A DNA stretch of 64,000 nt from Mytilus trossulus (GCF_036588685.1 NC_086386.1:546710-610709), one strand, 5' to 3'; numbered from the stretch's first letter, positions 30,759 through 41,230 are shown. Notes: a model not told the origin generated them from the sequence alone. Made by a program: numbers and translations.

Positions 30759-31199
30759 GGATAACTGTCATATTTCTGACTTGATGCAGGTTTTTTCTAG
30801 TGTAGAAAATGGTGGGTTGAACCTTGTTTTAAGCTAGCTTGATCCCCCAATTGTATTACAATCGCGTAAGTTGACAACGATGCGTGAGCAAAAAAAGACA
30901 TGATTTTATTAGGTTAAACTGTCAAATACACAGTAGTCAACATTGTTAATAATCTTGATCACTAAAAAAACAAACAAATATGTACCATAACAGTTTATTA
31001 TTTTCTCGTATGCATCTGACGTGCTTGTAAATCGAGGTATCGTGCTAACTTGTTTGTTTCCTGTCTCACAGTTTTTGCTTTTTATTGTTTCTTCGTTACA
31101 TACTGTATATGATGTGGCTCTGTACTTTTACATCCCGTCGTCTTGATGCACTTTGGCAAACACTGCACCTATCATAATCTCGTAACAAATCAAACAAAT
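30759..31199. other. No gene recognised
   Basis: AT-rich flank between the inverted-repeat transposon and the GC-richer recombinase block. Confidence 0.5.
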
Positions 31200-32616
31200 A
31201 TTATACAATAGGAAGGTATGGACGCGGGGAAGATTGTTGCGCCCATAGCCGGTCCCGGTGTCGATTTGTAGTATTTCACGGGACTGTCAGGACATAAGCA
31301 GAACCATGACCGTGGGGCGGAAAGTTTTTTCTACAGATCGCCTCGTACGATTAAACAGTAAATTTGTAGGGCTTAGTGGTTCGACCGTGAGGTCAAAAAC
31401 CTAGGGGTCGGCTGGGTTTAAAAAGCAGATATGCAGATAGCCGTGGCGTATGCTATTTTCCCGAGGCTGACGTTTCTTTAACTCTCAATCGATTTAGCCC
31501 CCATATGGTATACCGACTAAAAAAAGGGTCGGGTTTTCCAAACATATAGGTTTCGCATCGATCGGACGGTTAGTTTGGAGGTCCAGGCGTGTACGTAGAC
31601 ACTTTGCCATTTTGACCCGTTATGGGTCTTTAAAGTGACTTTTTTTACTATCGGTTAAAACCTAACGAAACTTGTCTTCCAATGCTGGCAAGTATTTTTC
31701 AGCTTTACTTTGTTGTTTCTTCCCAAGATAAATATATGTTGTTTCTTCCCAAGATAAATATATTTATCAGAGGTCCCAAGTTGATGCTTATGTCCCTTTC
31801 GCCTGACGTCATTGGGATTTTTTTTTCAAAGTCTGGGGTTCCCGGACGGGCAATATTTCGAAGCCACCATACCCCACGCTTTGTAGCTGTGAGTCGGGGA
31901 AATCGTTTGCGCACAATGCCGATGGTCTAGAGCACGTTCGATGATCAGATTGACCGTTCAAAGTAGATACCCTGATCGACCCACAAGACCCGAACTTACA
32001 TACCGTAGGTTCAGACCCTTCCTTACTTTGACATCCGGTCCGGTGGCTGCCTAGTGTAGTCCAGGGTACATGGATGGTTATCAGTCCTTATATGGGCATG
32101 CGAAAACACCCCGGGAGCAGTCCTGTCTGTCTCTTGGTCGTCCGTGTGCTCATGTCCGACACCTTCGCGAAGGTTTGAACTAGGAGTGTCAGGCCATAAG
32201 CTAGGGTTACAGTTTGTGCTAAGCCTAACCCTTTCGTGTCAGGACATAAGCCTGACTTATAATTTTGTTTTCCCCAAATACCCTTGATTCGTGTCAGGCG
32301 TACAGGACATAAGCGGGACTTGTTAATATTTTGGTTTTCCCATGCCTTACCCGATGGTTAAGGTTTTACCCGTGTCTTGCCCGATAGTTCTTTTGGACAG
32401 CAATGCGGGGCCACTAAGCTAATCTGCCCGCTTTGCACCAGCCGTGCGTTACCCGTTAAAGCCTAGTTTGGGAATCGAACCCACGTACACTGCTGTTTGA
32501 ATTTTAATCACAAATAAAAATAACAGAGTATAAAAATATACAAATAAAATCACCGACTTAGGCATAAAAAAATCACAATAGAATTATAAAAAGATTAAAA
32601 AAAACGGTCACTTTAA
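31200..32616. other. Non-coding trailer of left recombinase module
   Basis: No credible ORF. It contains a tandem duplication of about 28 bp around 31711-31765 (TTCTTCCCAAGATAAATATA twice) and several GTGTCAGGACATAAGC-like motifs. Bases 32190-32460 match 41450-41650 of the right module. Confidence 0.5.
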
Positions 32617-32898
32617 TCATGATTCCTTCTTCATTCTCCGTCTGGCGGACTCCTGTAATGTAGGTAATGTAGACGGCAGAAGATACCCAGACGCAGTATC
32701 AGCTCCATAATCTCTTGGCATATAGCCGGGCAGAACGCAACGATGTGATGCCCGACTATATACGCCAGCCTGGTTCGAAGGGGACCTCTGATCACTAGCC
32801 ACACCGGGTCCATTGTCCCCTGCATGCCGTGGTCGTAAACATGGATAAGAAATCTGCTTTGCATGGTTAGTTGGTTCATGGTTAGTTGGTTCTGAAAT
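32617..32898 (-). CDS. Possible terminal exon, Ser/Pro/Arg-rich, function unknown
   Basis: An acceptor TGTTATTTCAG lies just upstream (AG at 32900-32899 on the minus strand). The frame then runs E-P-T-N-H-E-P-T-N-H (a 12-bp duplication) to R-R-R-M-K-K-E-S and a stop. Alternative frames are also open in part, so coding is uncertain. It could be an alternative 3' exon of the recombinase gene, for which a donor-like TTTG|GTGAGG lies near 33496. Confidence 0.3.
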   Translation of the reverse strand: MSEPTNHEPTNHAKQISYPCLRPRHAGDNGPGVASDQRSPSNQAGVYSRASHRCVLPGYMPRDYGADTASGYLLPSTLPTLQESARRRMKKES

Positions 32899-33508
32899 AA
32901 CAGGAGTAAAAGGTTAGTATCAAAAATGTTGGTACCTAGCATGTTATGCAAGCAAAGTTAAACTTGCGACCTACCCCTACTTCTTTTGCAAACGGGCTTG
33001 GGACCGTCTTTGGCGAAGTTAGTAAGCGAAAGCCGCGGTAGAGACCCGTGGTAGCCAGCCCAGCAGGCAAATGCATTATTCCCCGATACTTTACCCTTGA
33101 TTCGTGTCAAGCGTACCGGACATACGCGGGACTTGGTATTTTTTGGTTTTCTCAGGCAGACACCCCCTCTCAACTGTAACGACTGGACAAAGAAGGCGAT
33201 ACACACATCTCACGCTGTATTTTCAGGCCCAAGATAGCTGGAGTGGATAGGGAGTAACCAACATTTTTTTCTTTTTTTAAATATTTTTATGTGTTTTTTG
33301 TTCTTTTTCAATTTTTCTAAATTTTTGGGCGTACCGTTACCGGTACATTTTTATATTTTGTTATCGGTTGAAACATGCAACATCACATGTCTCCTCGCGA
33401 CTCCCATACGTTTGTCCCGTGCGATGTACCAACCGGGTTGCGGATCTAGATAAGGCAAAGAGAATTTATATCCATACAACGTGTGTGCAAGCCCTCACCA
33501 AATAAAAT

Positions 33509-33739
33509 TTATGGCTTACGCACAAGAGAGCCGATACGCTCTGCTATCTTTATTGGCCCGTAGTTGTCAAGCAAACTACTGATAGGGGGCGGTTCGGATT
33601 TTAGCTTAATTTTGATGTCCGCAACTGTGACTTTAAGATCCCGGTTAGCACGGCGTTCGCTGATGTAGGTCCGAAAGCAGTGCTGCAACAAATCTGCATC
33701 CTCCTTGGTCCAGGTTCGTGGGCGGCTGATCTTTGGCAT
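33509..33739 (-). CDS. C-terminal Myb/SANT-like segment of left recombinase module
   Basis: R-T-W-T-K-E-D-A-D-L-L at the start, a basic middle, and I-K-I-A-E-R-I-G-S-L-V-R-K-P before the stop resemble the Myb/SANT-like tail that follows tyrosine-recombinase domains in some molluscan proteins. The right module keeps the matching end near 41840-41900, in decayed form. It is out of frame with the recombinase ORF upstream. Confidence 0.45.
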   Translation of the reverse strand: MPKISRPRTWTKEDADLLQHCFRTYISERRANRDLKVTVADIKIKLKSEPPPISSLLDNYGPIKIAERIGSLVRKP

Positions 33740-33959
33740 ATCAGGAGCAGCACCACGTGCAGACGGGCGGACCGGCTCAGGCGCAGAGTCTGAGTCGGTA
33801 TCTGCAATGATGTCGGCCCCGGAGACTCGTGGAAGTTTGGGCTGAACGGAGGAGGACTTCTTGGTTTTTTACTTTGTTGGACTTGGGGGGGGGGAGCAAC
33901 TGTCTCACTAGCGGGAAGGCGTACACATCCATCCCGTCGTGAGCTAACCGACCGATCTA

Positions 33960-35212
33960 CCAGTTCTCCCGCCCTTCGGCGTCCTCCTCATCTTGATTGA
34001 TGTCACTAGGATCGTCTACATCCCCATCGAGTTGTTCTTCCTCCATCGTCTGTACCTTAACACCAGTCTAATTAGTCAATACACTTTACCAAATCTGATT
34101 ACAAATGATATCGTTTGCCTTTGCGGACTTAAACGTTCCCTGAACCATGTCATACCAACGGTCTGCAACCGCGGGTGAATGAGCCATGTAGGCGGTAAGG
34201 ATCTCCTGGGACTCTTTAGACTGGGTGGTCTATCTATGGATCGTGACGATCAACTTACGCAGCCTGGTTGTGGTAAACCGTGGCAGGTTCACGTTAATCT
34301 CCGATCCATATATTTGCCAGCATTTATTCATAGCGTCAACGATTTGGCTGCTAGTTAATGGTGCGCAAGAGGTTCCAAGAAACACATTCTCCGTAGCGAT
34401 GCCCTTTTTCAGGACTATCGGTCTATAGTATTTGATAAAGGTTTTCATATAATTATAGACGAGGCCCGGGAAGTTGATGTTACAAGGTTTAGTGATTACC
34501 TTATGTCGTCGAACCCGGACGATGTAGTCAATTCCCACTTGCGTGCCTTCTTGCAATTCCTGCATGGTCAGGTTTCGGAAATCGCCGGCCCTCTTACCGT
34601 TCATAATTTCCAATAGCATCAAAATGTGACCACAGACTAGAGTGAATGCTTCCACAGTTAAACCCGTAGGCTTAGTACCAGCTGATAGAACTTTATTTAG
34701 TCTTACAGCTAAATCGGACGTAGTGTAGTTCCAGACATACACTCCATCCAGGAGCTGAGTCTGGTCTGTGCGGCGCATGGCTTGGTCCCTAGTCTTTTCC
34801 ATGTTATACGTGGTATAAACACGGTTCACATGCATAGTGAGAATAGTCCAGGAATGTAGGTCCGGTACGATGGCTAGGACCCGGTCTTGCCTCCCGTGGA
34901 GAAACTCACAGAAGCGTTTCAATGCCAGCACGTAGTTAGACATGGTACCAGCCCCTAGTGGCTTCTCACGTCTTTCCAGCGGGCCGGATCGTGCTTGTTA
35001 GTGGCAACCTGCTCTAGAATGCCGTCTTTATCCCAACATCTCTGCAGATCACGTAACGACCCAAACGTGAAGGCACTTGCATTAACGATAAAGGACAAGA
35101 TCGTTTTAACTTTTTGTAGTAAGTCCTTTACGATACTGGGCTTGTACGTGTAACCACCTCTACTGGACAGGAAAGCCTCGAAGCCTGTCATGACCGATTT
35201 ATATAAATCCAT
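33960..35212 (-). pseudogene. Tyrosine recombinase, left copy (Crypton-like)
   Basis: An ATG at 35212 opens M-D-L-Y-K-S-V-M-T-G-F-E-A-F-L-S-S-R-G-G-Y, a core-binding-type segment. A frame change near 34950 is followed by the catalytic region: box I Arg in M-N-G-K-R-A-G-D-F-R-N-L-T, a Lys in V-R-R-H-K-V-I-T-K-P, T-T-T-R-L-R-K, and, beyond a TAG at 34230, Y-M-A-H-S-P-A-V-A-D-R-W-Y-D-M with the candidate nucleophile Tyr. An acidic tail follows with further stops. Tyrosine recombinases cut and rejoin DNA through a covalent phosphotyrosine. Frameshift and nonsense codons make it a pseudogene. Confidence 0.75.
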
Positions 35213-35618
35213 CGGCCGTCTCCGGGCGTGATAATGCCGCTGAGACCAGGCGATCTTTAATCAATAGCGGATCAGTCAATTTGTGTACAAGTTGCAAGTG
35301 CCTTTTCAGTCTAGTGTGAGACTGTTTGCAGTATGGACATGTCAGGGCCTTTTTATTATCAGCACCGGTCGTCATTTCCGTCCACTGAACGAGGAGTGCA
35401 TCGATCTCCTCATTGCAGAGCTGGTGGGCTAGTTTCAAATGACGCCGCATATGGCCCGACTTCACTTGATTGCACAGATGGCACGTCACGAGCGCCTGAT
35501 CCTCCACCTTATGAGTACAATCTCTTTTTTTTGCAAGCAGTACTCTTCCCCATCTTGACAGCCCATTCATGTCTTGTCTGTTGTCTAGCCAATGCAGTGG
35601 GCTTGTACGTGTAACCAC
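35199..35618 (-). pseudogene. Two-C2H2 zinc-finger ORF of left recombinase module
   Basis: Fingers are C-H-L-C-N-Q then H-M-R-R-H-L-K-L-A-H, and C-P-Y-C-K-Q then H-T-R-L-K-R-H-L-Q-L-V-H. The 3' end overlaps the start of the recombinase ORF in the +1 frame (35199-35212), as in the right copy. The N-terminal region is shifted by an A8 run near 35526-35533. Before it lies a 75-bp duplicate of the recombinase ORF start (35598-35672). The fingers probably give DNA binding to the recombinase. Confidence 0.75.
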
Positions 35619-35672
35619 CTCTACTGGACAGGAAAGCCTCGAAGCCTGTCATGACCGATTTATATAAATCCA
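35598..35672 (-). repeat. 75-bp displaced duplicate of recombinase ORF start
   Basis: GGGCTTGTACGTGTAACC through TATATAAATCCA is identical to 35139-35213. It is inserted upstream of the zinc-finger ORF. The adjoining ACTGCCTCTCTAG... segment is inverted relative to the right module (43804-43830), so the promoter-proximal end of the left module is rearranged. Confidence 0.9.
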
Positions 35673-36034
35673 ACTGCCTCTCTAGTTTGCTTTGTTACCG
35701 CTGCCTTGCTAGTAATACCGCCTGACCTGTTAGAGCTTGCTTCAGGGGAGGACGCCTCGTCGTCCTGTGCATCCTGAACGTTAGAGCTTGCTTCAGGGGA
35801 GGACGCCTCGTCGTCCTGTGCATCCTGAACGTTAGAGCTTGCCTCAGAAGAGGACGTCTCGTCTTCCTGTGCATCCTGAACGTTAAAGCTGACTTCAGGG
35901 AAGGACGCCTCGTCGTCCTGTGCATCCTGAGCAACTGTCTTGGGACCTTTCCTGTCCGAAACTTTTTCACATTTATGTGTAACATTTTCACATGACGGGT
36001 AGCAATTGTCAGAAAAATACAAAAGTCCGTCCAC
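35660..36034 (-). CDS. Acidic ORF with four 17-residue repeats
   Basis: Four tandem 51-bp units (about 35725-35935) encode N-V-Q-D-A-Q-D-D-E-A-S-S-P-E-A-S-S and variants. The N-terminal side is Cys-containing and the C-terminal end is basic and short. The right module has a single recognisable unit near 43840-43885, so the repeat expanded in the left copy. It may be an exon of the recombinase gene. Function unknown. Confidence 0.45.
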   Translation of the reverse strand: MDGLLYFSDNCYPSCENVTHKCEKVSDRKGPKTVAQDAQDDEASFPEVSFNVQDAQEDETSSSEASSNVQDAQDDEASSPEASSNVQDAQDDEASSPEASSNRSGGITSKAAVTKQTREAVGFI

Positions 36035-36132
36035 CGAATAAAGTTGCTTAGAAGGGTTCGATATGTTTTACACTGATAGCCCTTAAGGGTATATATAGTA
36101 TATAATAAAAAATATATTAACATAAAACTCAC

Positions 36133-36325
36133 CGTGTCGTAGCGGCTCTCCTCTTCCTTCCTCGAACTGGCTCGTCAGCTGGCTCTGGGTCATCAGCTTC
36201 AGAATCAGTGTCAGACCCTGACTCCTCCGCTGGGACGTCAGCAGCAACAGCTTGAACATCAGTTCCATCGGAAATGGCCTCGAACTCCGCAATAGTGCGG
36301 GCGACAAACCCCTTGGCCGAAGAAT
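36133..36325 (-). CDS. Internal exon, acidic then basic, function unknown
   Basis: Clean boundaries: acceptor TTTTCTTGCAG (AG ends at 36326) and donor CACG|GTGAGT (GT at 36132-36131). The long open frame reads D-S-S-A-K-G-F-V-A-R-T then E-E-S-G-S-D-T-D-S-E-A-D-D and ends R-G-R-K-R-R-A-A-T-T-R, a likely nuclear localisation signal. It shows that the block contains spliced genes. Confidence 0.5.
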
Positions 36326-36455
36326 CTGCAAGAAAAGTGCGAACATTTATAAGTAACATTCACAAAATTTGTTTTTTTCTCGGGCCGCCTTGACACAATA
36401 TTTACAGTGACATGTAATATGAGTAGCAATTTATTGAAGGTAGCGCCTTAACCGA

Positions 36456-37427
36456 CTACACGGCCTTTGCACGGACCGCTAGCTCCGGATCAGAGTGTTC
36501 AACAGGGCCGGAAGGAACTTGCATAGCGGTAGTGGAGACGGACTTAGGTGGAGAGTCGACCCTCGTCACCACCCGAGCAGGCGCTTCTACTTCTGGGTCT
36601 ACATCCACACATGGGATCATTAAATCCAAGGGCCTCGCGCACTCTTTATACTCCGGCCGGGGATGAGTAACACACATTGCAATTTCTTCCTCATTCGGGA
36701 ATTCAGCACTATATTTAAGAACCCAATTAGCGACAAACGTATCATGGGAGGCGGGCTCCATTTTTTCCGACTTTGCCTCTACAGCTTTAGGGGTTACCTC
36801 AGCCCTCGTGACTACCTTGGTCACCGTCTCGGCATTGGCCTTGGCCTTTCCAACTTCGGCTTCCCCCTCAGCCGGCAAACGCGTGGATATGTCTCTCGCT
36901 CTCTTCTTTGTCTCATTTTTGTCCGAGGCGACAACAAGCTTAGCCTTCTTGCACGGTGCCTCCACTTGATTAGACTCGACGACTACCGCCGAGTCGGCTT
37001 CAGGGGTTACCTTAGCCTTCTTGGCCTTGGCCTGTCCCGCGACAGCTTTTGCGTCCCCTTCATCAAGCAACCGCTTGGCTAGCTTTCTGGCTTTCCTTTT
37101 CTCTTTTTTAAGAGCTTTCCTCTCCCGACTGATGGACTTGGCCTCGTCGACAGTAGCCGCATCATCGGCCTCATCCTGGTGTGCTACACCTTTGTTACCC
37201 CGGCAATCGGACGGAGCCGTTGCGACGACGGCAGCGGGCTCGAGTGTTATTTTGCTTGCCATCTGCTGCATCACTGTCTCTTTCTTTGTCAGCCACGAGG
37301 CGGTACCAGCTGGAATACGCTCTATGATAATTTTCACGGCTAGAATGTGCTCTAGTCTGTGCTTACCATATCTGCTGGGAGTATGGAACACGCAGTGTGA
37401 CTCAGCGTGTAAATAATGTAAATACAT
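36456..37427 (-). CDS. Lys/Ala-rich nuclear-type ORF, left module, full-length-like copy
   Basis: The ORF is 323 residues. E-S-H-C-V-F-H-T-P-S-R-Y-G-K-H near the N-terminus is conserved in all copies. The middle is rich in K/A/E (K-K-E-K-R-K-A-R-K-L-A-K-R-L-L) like linker histones or SR-poor nuclear proteins. The C-terminus has F-V-A-N-W-V-L-K-Y-S-A-E-F-P-N-E-E-E-I-A, then Pro-rich sequence. No known domain. The true start (M-A-S-T-R-K) is seen only in the outermost copy at 41230; this copy opens through a duplication junction. Confidence 0.5.
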   Translation of the reverse strand: MYLHYLHAESHCVFHTPSRYGKHRLEHILAVKIIIERIPAGTASWLTKKETVMQQMASKITLEPAAVVATAPSDCRGNKGVAHQDEADDAATVDEAKSISRERKALKKEKRKARKLAKRLLDEGDAKAVAGQAKAKKAKVTPEADSAVVVESNQVEAPCKKAKLVVASDKNETKKRARDISTRLPAEGEAEVGKAKANAETVTKVVTRAEVTPKAVEAKSEKMEPASHDTFVANWVLKYSAEFPNEEEIAMCVTHPRPEYKECARPLDLMIPCVDVDPEVEAPARVVTRVDSPPKSVSTTAMQVPSGPVEHSDPELAVRAKAV

Positions 37428-37503
37428 ATAATAAACAAAGAAACCTACACTGGTAAAAAAATATAAACTTAAAAAGAAAACAAAATCACAGTAATTGGTA
37501 GAG

Positions 37504-37884
37504 TCATGTAAAATGTCCGGTACATGCTATACAATGAGGTTCACGCAGAGCCAGAGCGATCTGGCCTGCCTCGAAGCCGCCTCTCTGCCTCCCTTCTTTT
37601 GCGGTGCAAATTCTTCTCTTTCTTTTCTTCACTTTCCTCGTCTTCTCCTCCTCCCTCCTTCGAGTCTCTTCTTCAGGAGAGGGATAGGGGTCGGGGTGGA
37701 TGAGGATGAACTCAACACCCCGACCCTCTATCATTTCCACCATCTCTTTCGTTCGTTCGAAGGTGGCGATCTTCAATTCTTGTTTGTAATAGTTATATTC
37801 TTCTGTTGACGGATGACTGCTTTCCAGCAGCCTATTCCATCCCTTCCTGCTTCCACGAAACTTGATAATGTACGTCGTCGTCAT
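37504..37884 (-). CDS. Small unknown gene, intact copy
   Basis: ATG at 37884 follows an acceptor CTATTTTTCAG|ATATAAAGCA. It encodes about 126 residues: T-T-T-Y-I-I-K-F-R-G-S-R-K-G-W-N, then K-E-M-V-E-M-I-E-G-R-G-V-E-F-I-L-I-H-P-D-P, then a strongly charged E/K/R tract. No family recognised. Three copies exist in the tandem array; this one alone keeps the full frame. Confidence 0.5.
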   Translation of the reverse strand: MTTTYIIKFRGSRKGWNRLLESSHPSTEEYNYYKQELKIATFERTKEMVEMIEGRGVEFILIHPDPYPSPEEETRRREEEKTRKVKKRKRRICTAKEGRQRGGFEAGQIALALREPHCIACTGHFT

Positions 37885-38106
37885 TGCTTTATATCTGAAA
37901 AATAGAGGAAACAATAATATGGAAAACCCCATGGTTAACCCTATGCGGTGTCAGGACCCAAGCAAACAACCGACAGTTGTCCCATTGGCTATGAGATATC
38001 TTTACAAGTTATATAAGTAGCAATTAATTGAAGGTAGCGCATTTCACAATATTTACAGTGACATGTAATATGAGTAGCAATTTATTGAAGGTAGCGCCTT
38101 AACCGA

Positions 38107-39078
38107 CTACACGGCCTTTGCAGGGACCGCTAGCTCCGGATCAGAGTGTTCAACAGGGCCGGAAGGAACTTGCATAGCGGTAGTGGAGACGGACTTAGGT
38201 GGAGAGGCGACCCTCGTCACCACCCGAGCAGGCGCTTCTACTTCTGGGTCTACATCCACACATGGGATCATTAAATCCAAGGGCCTCGCGCACTCTTTAT
38301 ACTCCGGCCGGGGATGAGTAACACACATTGCAATTTCTTCCTCATTCAGGAATTCAGCACTATATTTAAGAACCCAATTAGCGACAAACGTATCATGGGA
38401 GGCGGGCTCCATTTTTTCCGACTTTGCCTCTACAGCTTTAGGGGTTACCTCAGCCTTCGTGACTACCTTGGTCACCGTCTCGGCATTGGCCTTGGCCTTT
38501 CCAACTTCGGCTTCCCCATCAGCCGGCAAACGCGTGGATATGTCTCTCGCTCTCTTCTTTGTCTCATTTTTGTCCGAGGCGACAACAAGCTTAGCCTTCT
38601 TGCACGGTGCCTCCACTTGATTAGACTCGACGACTACCGCCGAGTCGGCTTCAGGGGTTACCTAAGCCTTCTTGGCCTTGGCCTGTCCCGCGACAGCTTT
38701 TGCGTCCCCTTCATCAAGCAACCGCTTGGCTAGCTTTCTGGCTTTCCTTTTATCTTTTTTAAGAGCTTTCCACTCCCGACTGATGGACTTGGCCTCGTCG
38801 ACAGTAGCCGCATCATCGGCCTCATCCTGGTGTGCTACACCTTTGTTACCCCGGCAATCGGACGGAGCCGTTGCGACGACGGCAGCGGACTCGAGTGTTA
38901 TTTTGCTTGCCATCCGCTGCATCACTGTCTCTTTCTTTGTCAGCCACGAGGCGGTACCAGCTGGAATACGCTCTATGATAATTTTCACGGCTAGAATGTG
39001 CTCTAGGCTGTGCTTACCATATCTGCTGGGAGTATGGAACACGCAGTGTGACTCAGCGTGTAAATAATGTAAATACAT
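38107..39078 (-). pseudogene. Lys/Ala-rich ORF, second tandem copy
   Basis: It is nearly identical to 36456-37427 (offset 1651 bp), but a TAG replaces AAG at the middle junction (K-K-A then stop, near 38662). This splits it into two frames. Confidence 0.7.
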
Positions 39079-39154
39079 ATAATAAACAAAGAAACCTACA
39101 CTGGTAAAAAAATATAAACTTAAAAAGAAAACAAAATCACATTAATTGGTAGAG

Positions 39155-39536
39155 TCATGTAAAATGTCCGGTACATGCTATACAATGAGGTTCACGCAGA
39201 GCCAGAGCGATCTGGCCTGCCTCGAAGCCGCCTCTCTGCCTCCCTTCTTTTGCGGTGCAAATTCTTCTCTTTCTTTTCTTCACTTTTCCTCGTCTTCTCC
39301 TCCTCCCTCCTTCGAGTCTCTTCTTCAGGAGAGGGATAGGGGTCGGGGTGGATGAGGATGAACTCAACACCCCGACCCTCTATCATTTCCACCATCTCTT
39401 TCGTTCGTTCGAAGGTGGCGATCTTCAATTCTTGTTTGTAATAGTTATATTCTTCTGTTGACGGATGACTGCTTTCCAGCAGCCTATTCCATTCCTTCCT
39501 GCTTCCACGAAACTTGATAATGTACGTCGTCGTCAT
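39155..39536 (-). pseudogene. Small unknown gene, frameshifted copy 2
   Basis: Same as 37504-37884 but with one extra T (plus strand CACTTTTCC instead of CACTTTCC) that shifts the C-terminal third. Confidence 0.65.
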
Positions 39537-39723
39537 TGCTTTATATCTGAAAAATAGAGGAAACAATAATATGGAAAAACCCCATGGTTAACCCTATGCG
39601 GTGTCAGGACCCAAGCAAACAACCGACAGTTGTCCCATTGGCTATGATATATCTTTACAAGTTATATAAGTAGCAATTAATTGAGGGTAGCGCATTTCAC
39701 AATATTTACAGTGACAAGTTACC

Positions 39724-40139
39724 TTAGCCTTCTTGGCCTTGGCCTGTCCCGCGACAGCTTTTGCGTCCCCTTCATCAAGCAACCGCTTGGCTAGCTTTCT
39801 GGCTTTCCTTTTATCTTTTTTAAGAGCTTTCCTCTCCCGACTGATGGACTTGGCCTCGTCGACAGTAGCCGCATCATCGGCCTCATCCTGGTGTGCTACA
39901 CCTTTGTTACCCCGGCAATCGGACGGAGCCGTTGCGCCGACGGCAGCGGGCTCGAGTGTTATTTTGCTTGCCATCCGCTGCATCACTGTCTCTTTCTTTG
40001 TCAGCCACGAGGCGGTACCAGCTGGAATACGCTCTATGATAATTTTCACGGCTAGAATGTGCTCTAGGCTGTGCTTACCATATCTGCTGGGAGTATGGAA
40101 CACGCAGTGTGACTCAGCGTGTAAATAATGTAAATACAT
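39724..40139 (-). pseudogene. Lys/Ala-rich ORF, third copy, N-terminal half only
   Basis: It ends where about 590 bp of the C-terminal block is deleted. The end now reads AAG|GTAACTTGTC, which looks like a splice donor created or exposed by the deletion. Confidence 0.65.
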
Positions 40140-40215
40140 ATAATAAACAAAGAAACCTACACTGGTAAAAAAATATAAACTTAAAAAGAAAACAAAATCA
40201 CATTAATTGGTAGAG

Positions 40216-40597
40216 TCATGTAAAATGTCCGGTACATGCTATACAATGAGGTTCACGCAGAGCCAGAGCGATCTGGCCTGCCTCGAAGCCGCCTCTCTGC
40301 CTCCCTTCTTTTGCGGTGCAAATTCTTCTCTTTCTTTTCTTCACTTTTCCTCGTCTTCTCCTCCTCCCTCCTTCGAGTCTCTTCTTCAGGAGAGGGATAG
40401 GGGTCGGGGTGGATGAGGATGAACTCAACACCCCGACCCTCTATCATTTCCACCATCTCTTTCGTTCGTTCGAAGGTGGCGATCTTCAATTCTTGTTTGT
40501 AATAGTTATATTCTTCTGTTGACGGATGACTGCTTTCCAGCAGCCTATTCCATTCCTTCCTGCTTCCACGAAACTTGATAATGTACGTCGTCGTCAT
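40216..40597 (-). pseudogene. Small unknown gene, frameshifted copy 3
   Basis: Identical arrangement 1061 bp from copy 2, with the same extra T. The lesion therefore predates the last duplication. Confidence 0.65.
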
Positions 40598-40800
40598 TGC
40601 TTTATATCTGAAAAATAGAGGAAACAATAATATGGAAAAACCCCATGGTTAACCCTATGCGGTGTCAGGACCCAAGCAAACAACCGACAGTTGTCCCATT
40701 GGCTATGATATATCTTTACAAGTTATATAAGTAGCAATTAATTGAGGGTAGCGCATTTCACAATATTTACAGTGACAAGTTACCTTAGCCTTCTTGGCCT

Positions 40801-41230
40801 TGGCCTGTCCCGCGACAGCTTTTGCGTCCCCTTCATCAAGCAACCGCTTGGCTAGCTTTCTGGCTTTCCTTTTATCTTTTTTAAGAGCTTTCCTCTCCCG
40901 ACTGATGGACTTGGCCTCGTCGACAGTAGCCGCATCATCGGCCTCATCCTGGTGTGCTACACCTTTGTTACCCCGGCAATCGGACGGAGCCGTTGCGCCG
41001 ACGGCAGCGGGCTCGAGTGTTATTTTGCTTGCCATCCGCTGCATCACTGTCTCTTTCTTTGTCAGCCACGAGGCGGTACCAGCTGGAATACGCTCTATGA
41101 TAATTTTCACGGCTAGAATATGCTCTAGGCTGTGCTTACCATATCTGCTGGGAGTATGGAACACGCAGTGTGACTCAGCCTGTGGTCCGCTGCCGCTCTC
41201 TGTAGCGGGATATTTTCTCGTGGAGGCCAT
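40801..41230 (-). CDS. Lys/Ala-rich ORF, outermost copy with the true start exon
   Basis: ATG at 41230 (M-A-S-T-R-K-Y-P-A-T-E-S-G-S-G-P-Q) lies 18 bases after an acceptor-like TATTTATTAG|CAGCCC. The same CAGCCCGA...ATG layout precedes the right-module copy at 45212. It ends in AAG|GTAACT as in the third copy. This is the parent edge of the tandem duplication. Confidence 0.5.

Larger units (their letters stand above)
36394..41180. repeat. Nested tandem duplication (1651/1653/1061-bp units)
   Basis: CACAATATTTACAGTGAC recurs at 36394, 38045, 39698 and 40759 (steps 1651, 1653, 1061). The two longer units include the C-terminal block of the Lys/Ala-rich ORF; the 1061-bp unit lacks about 590 bp of it. 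The series ends near 41180, where the outermost copy continues into its own start exon. Confidence 0.9.

Noticed and set aside
31705-31930. Opposed 69- and 82-codon frames
   Set aside because: Both contain a short tandem duplication and no domain; they overlap on opposite strands without support.
32466-32482. tRNA gene suggested by GGGTTCGATTCCC on the minus strand
   Set aside because: Only the B box fits; no A box, anticodon arm or acceptor stem at the required distance.
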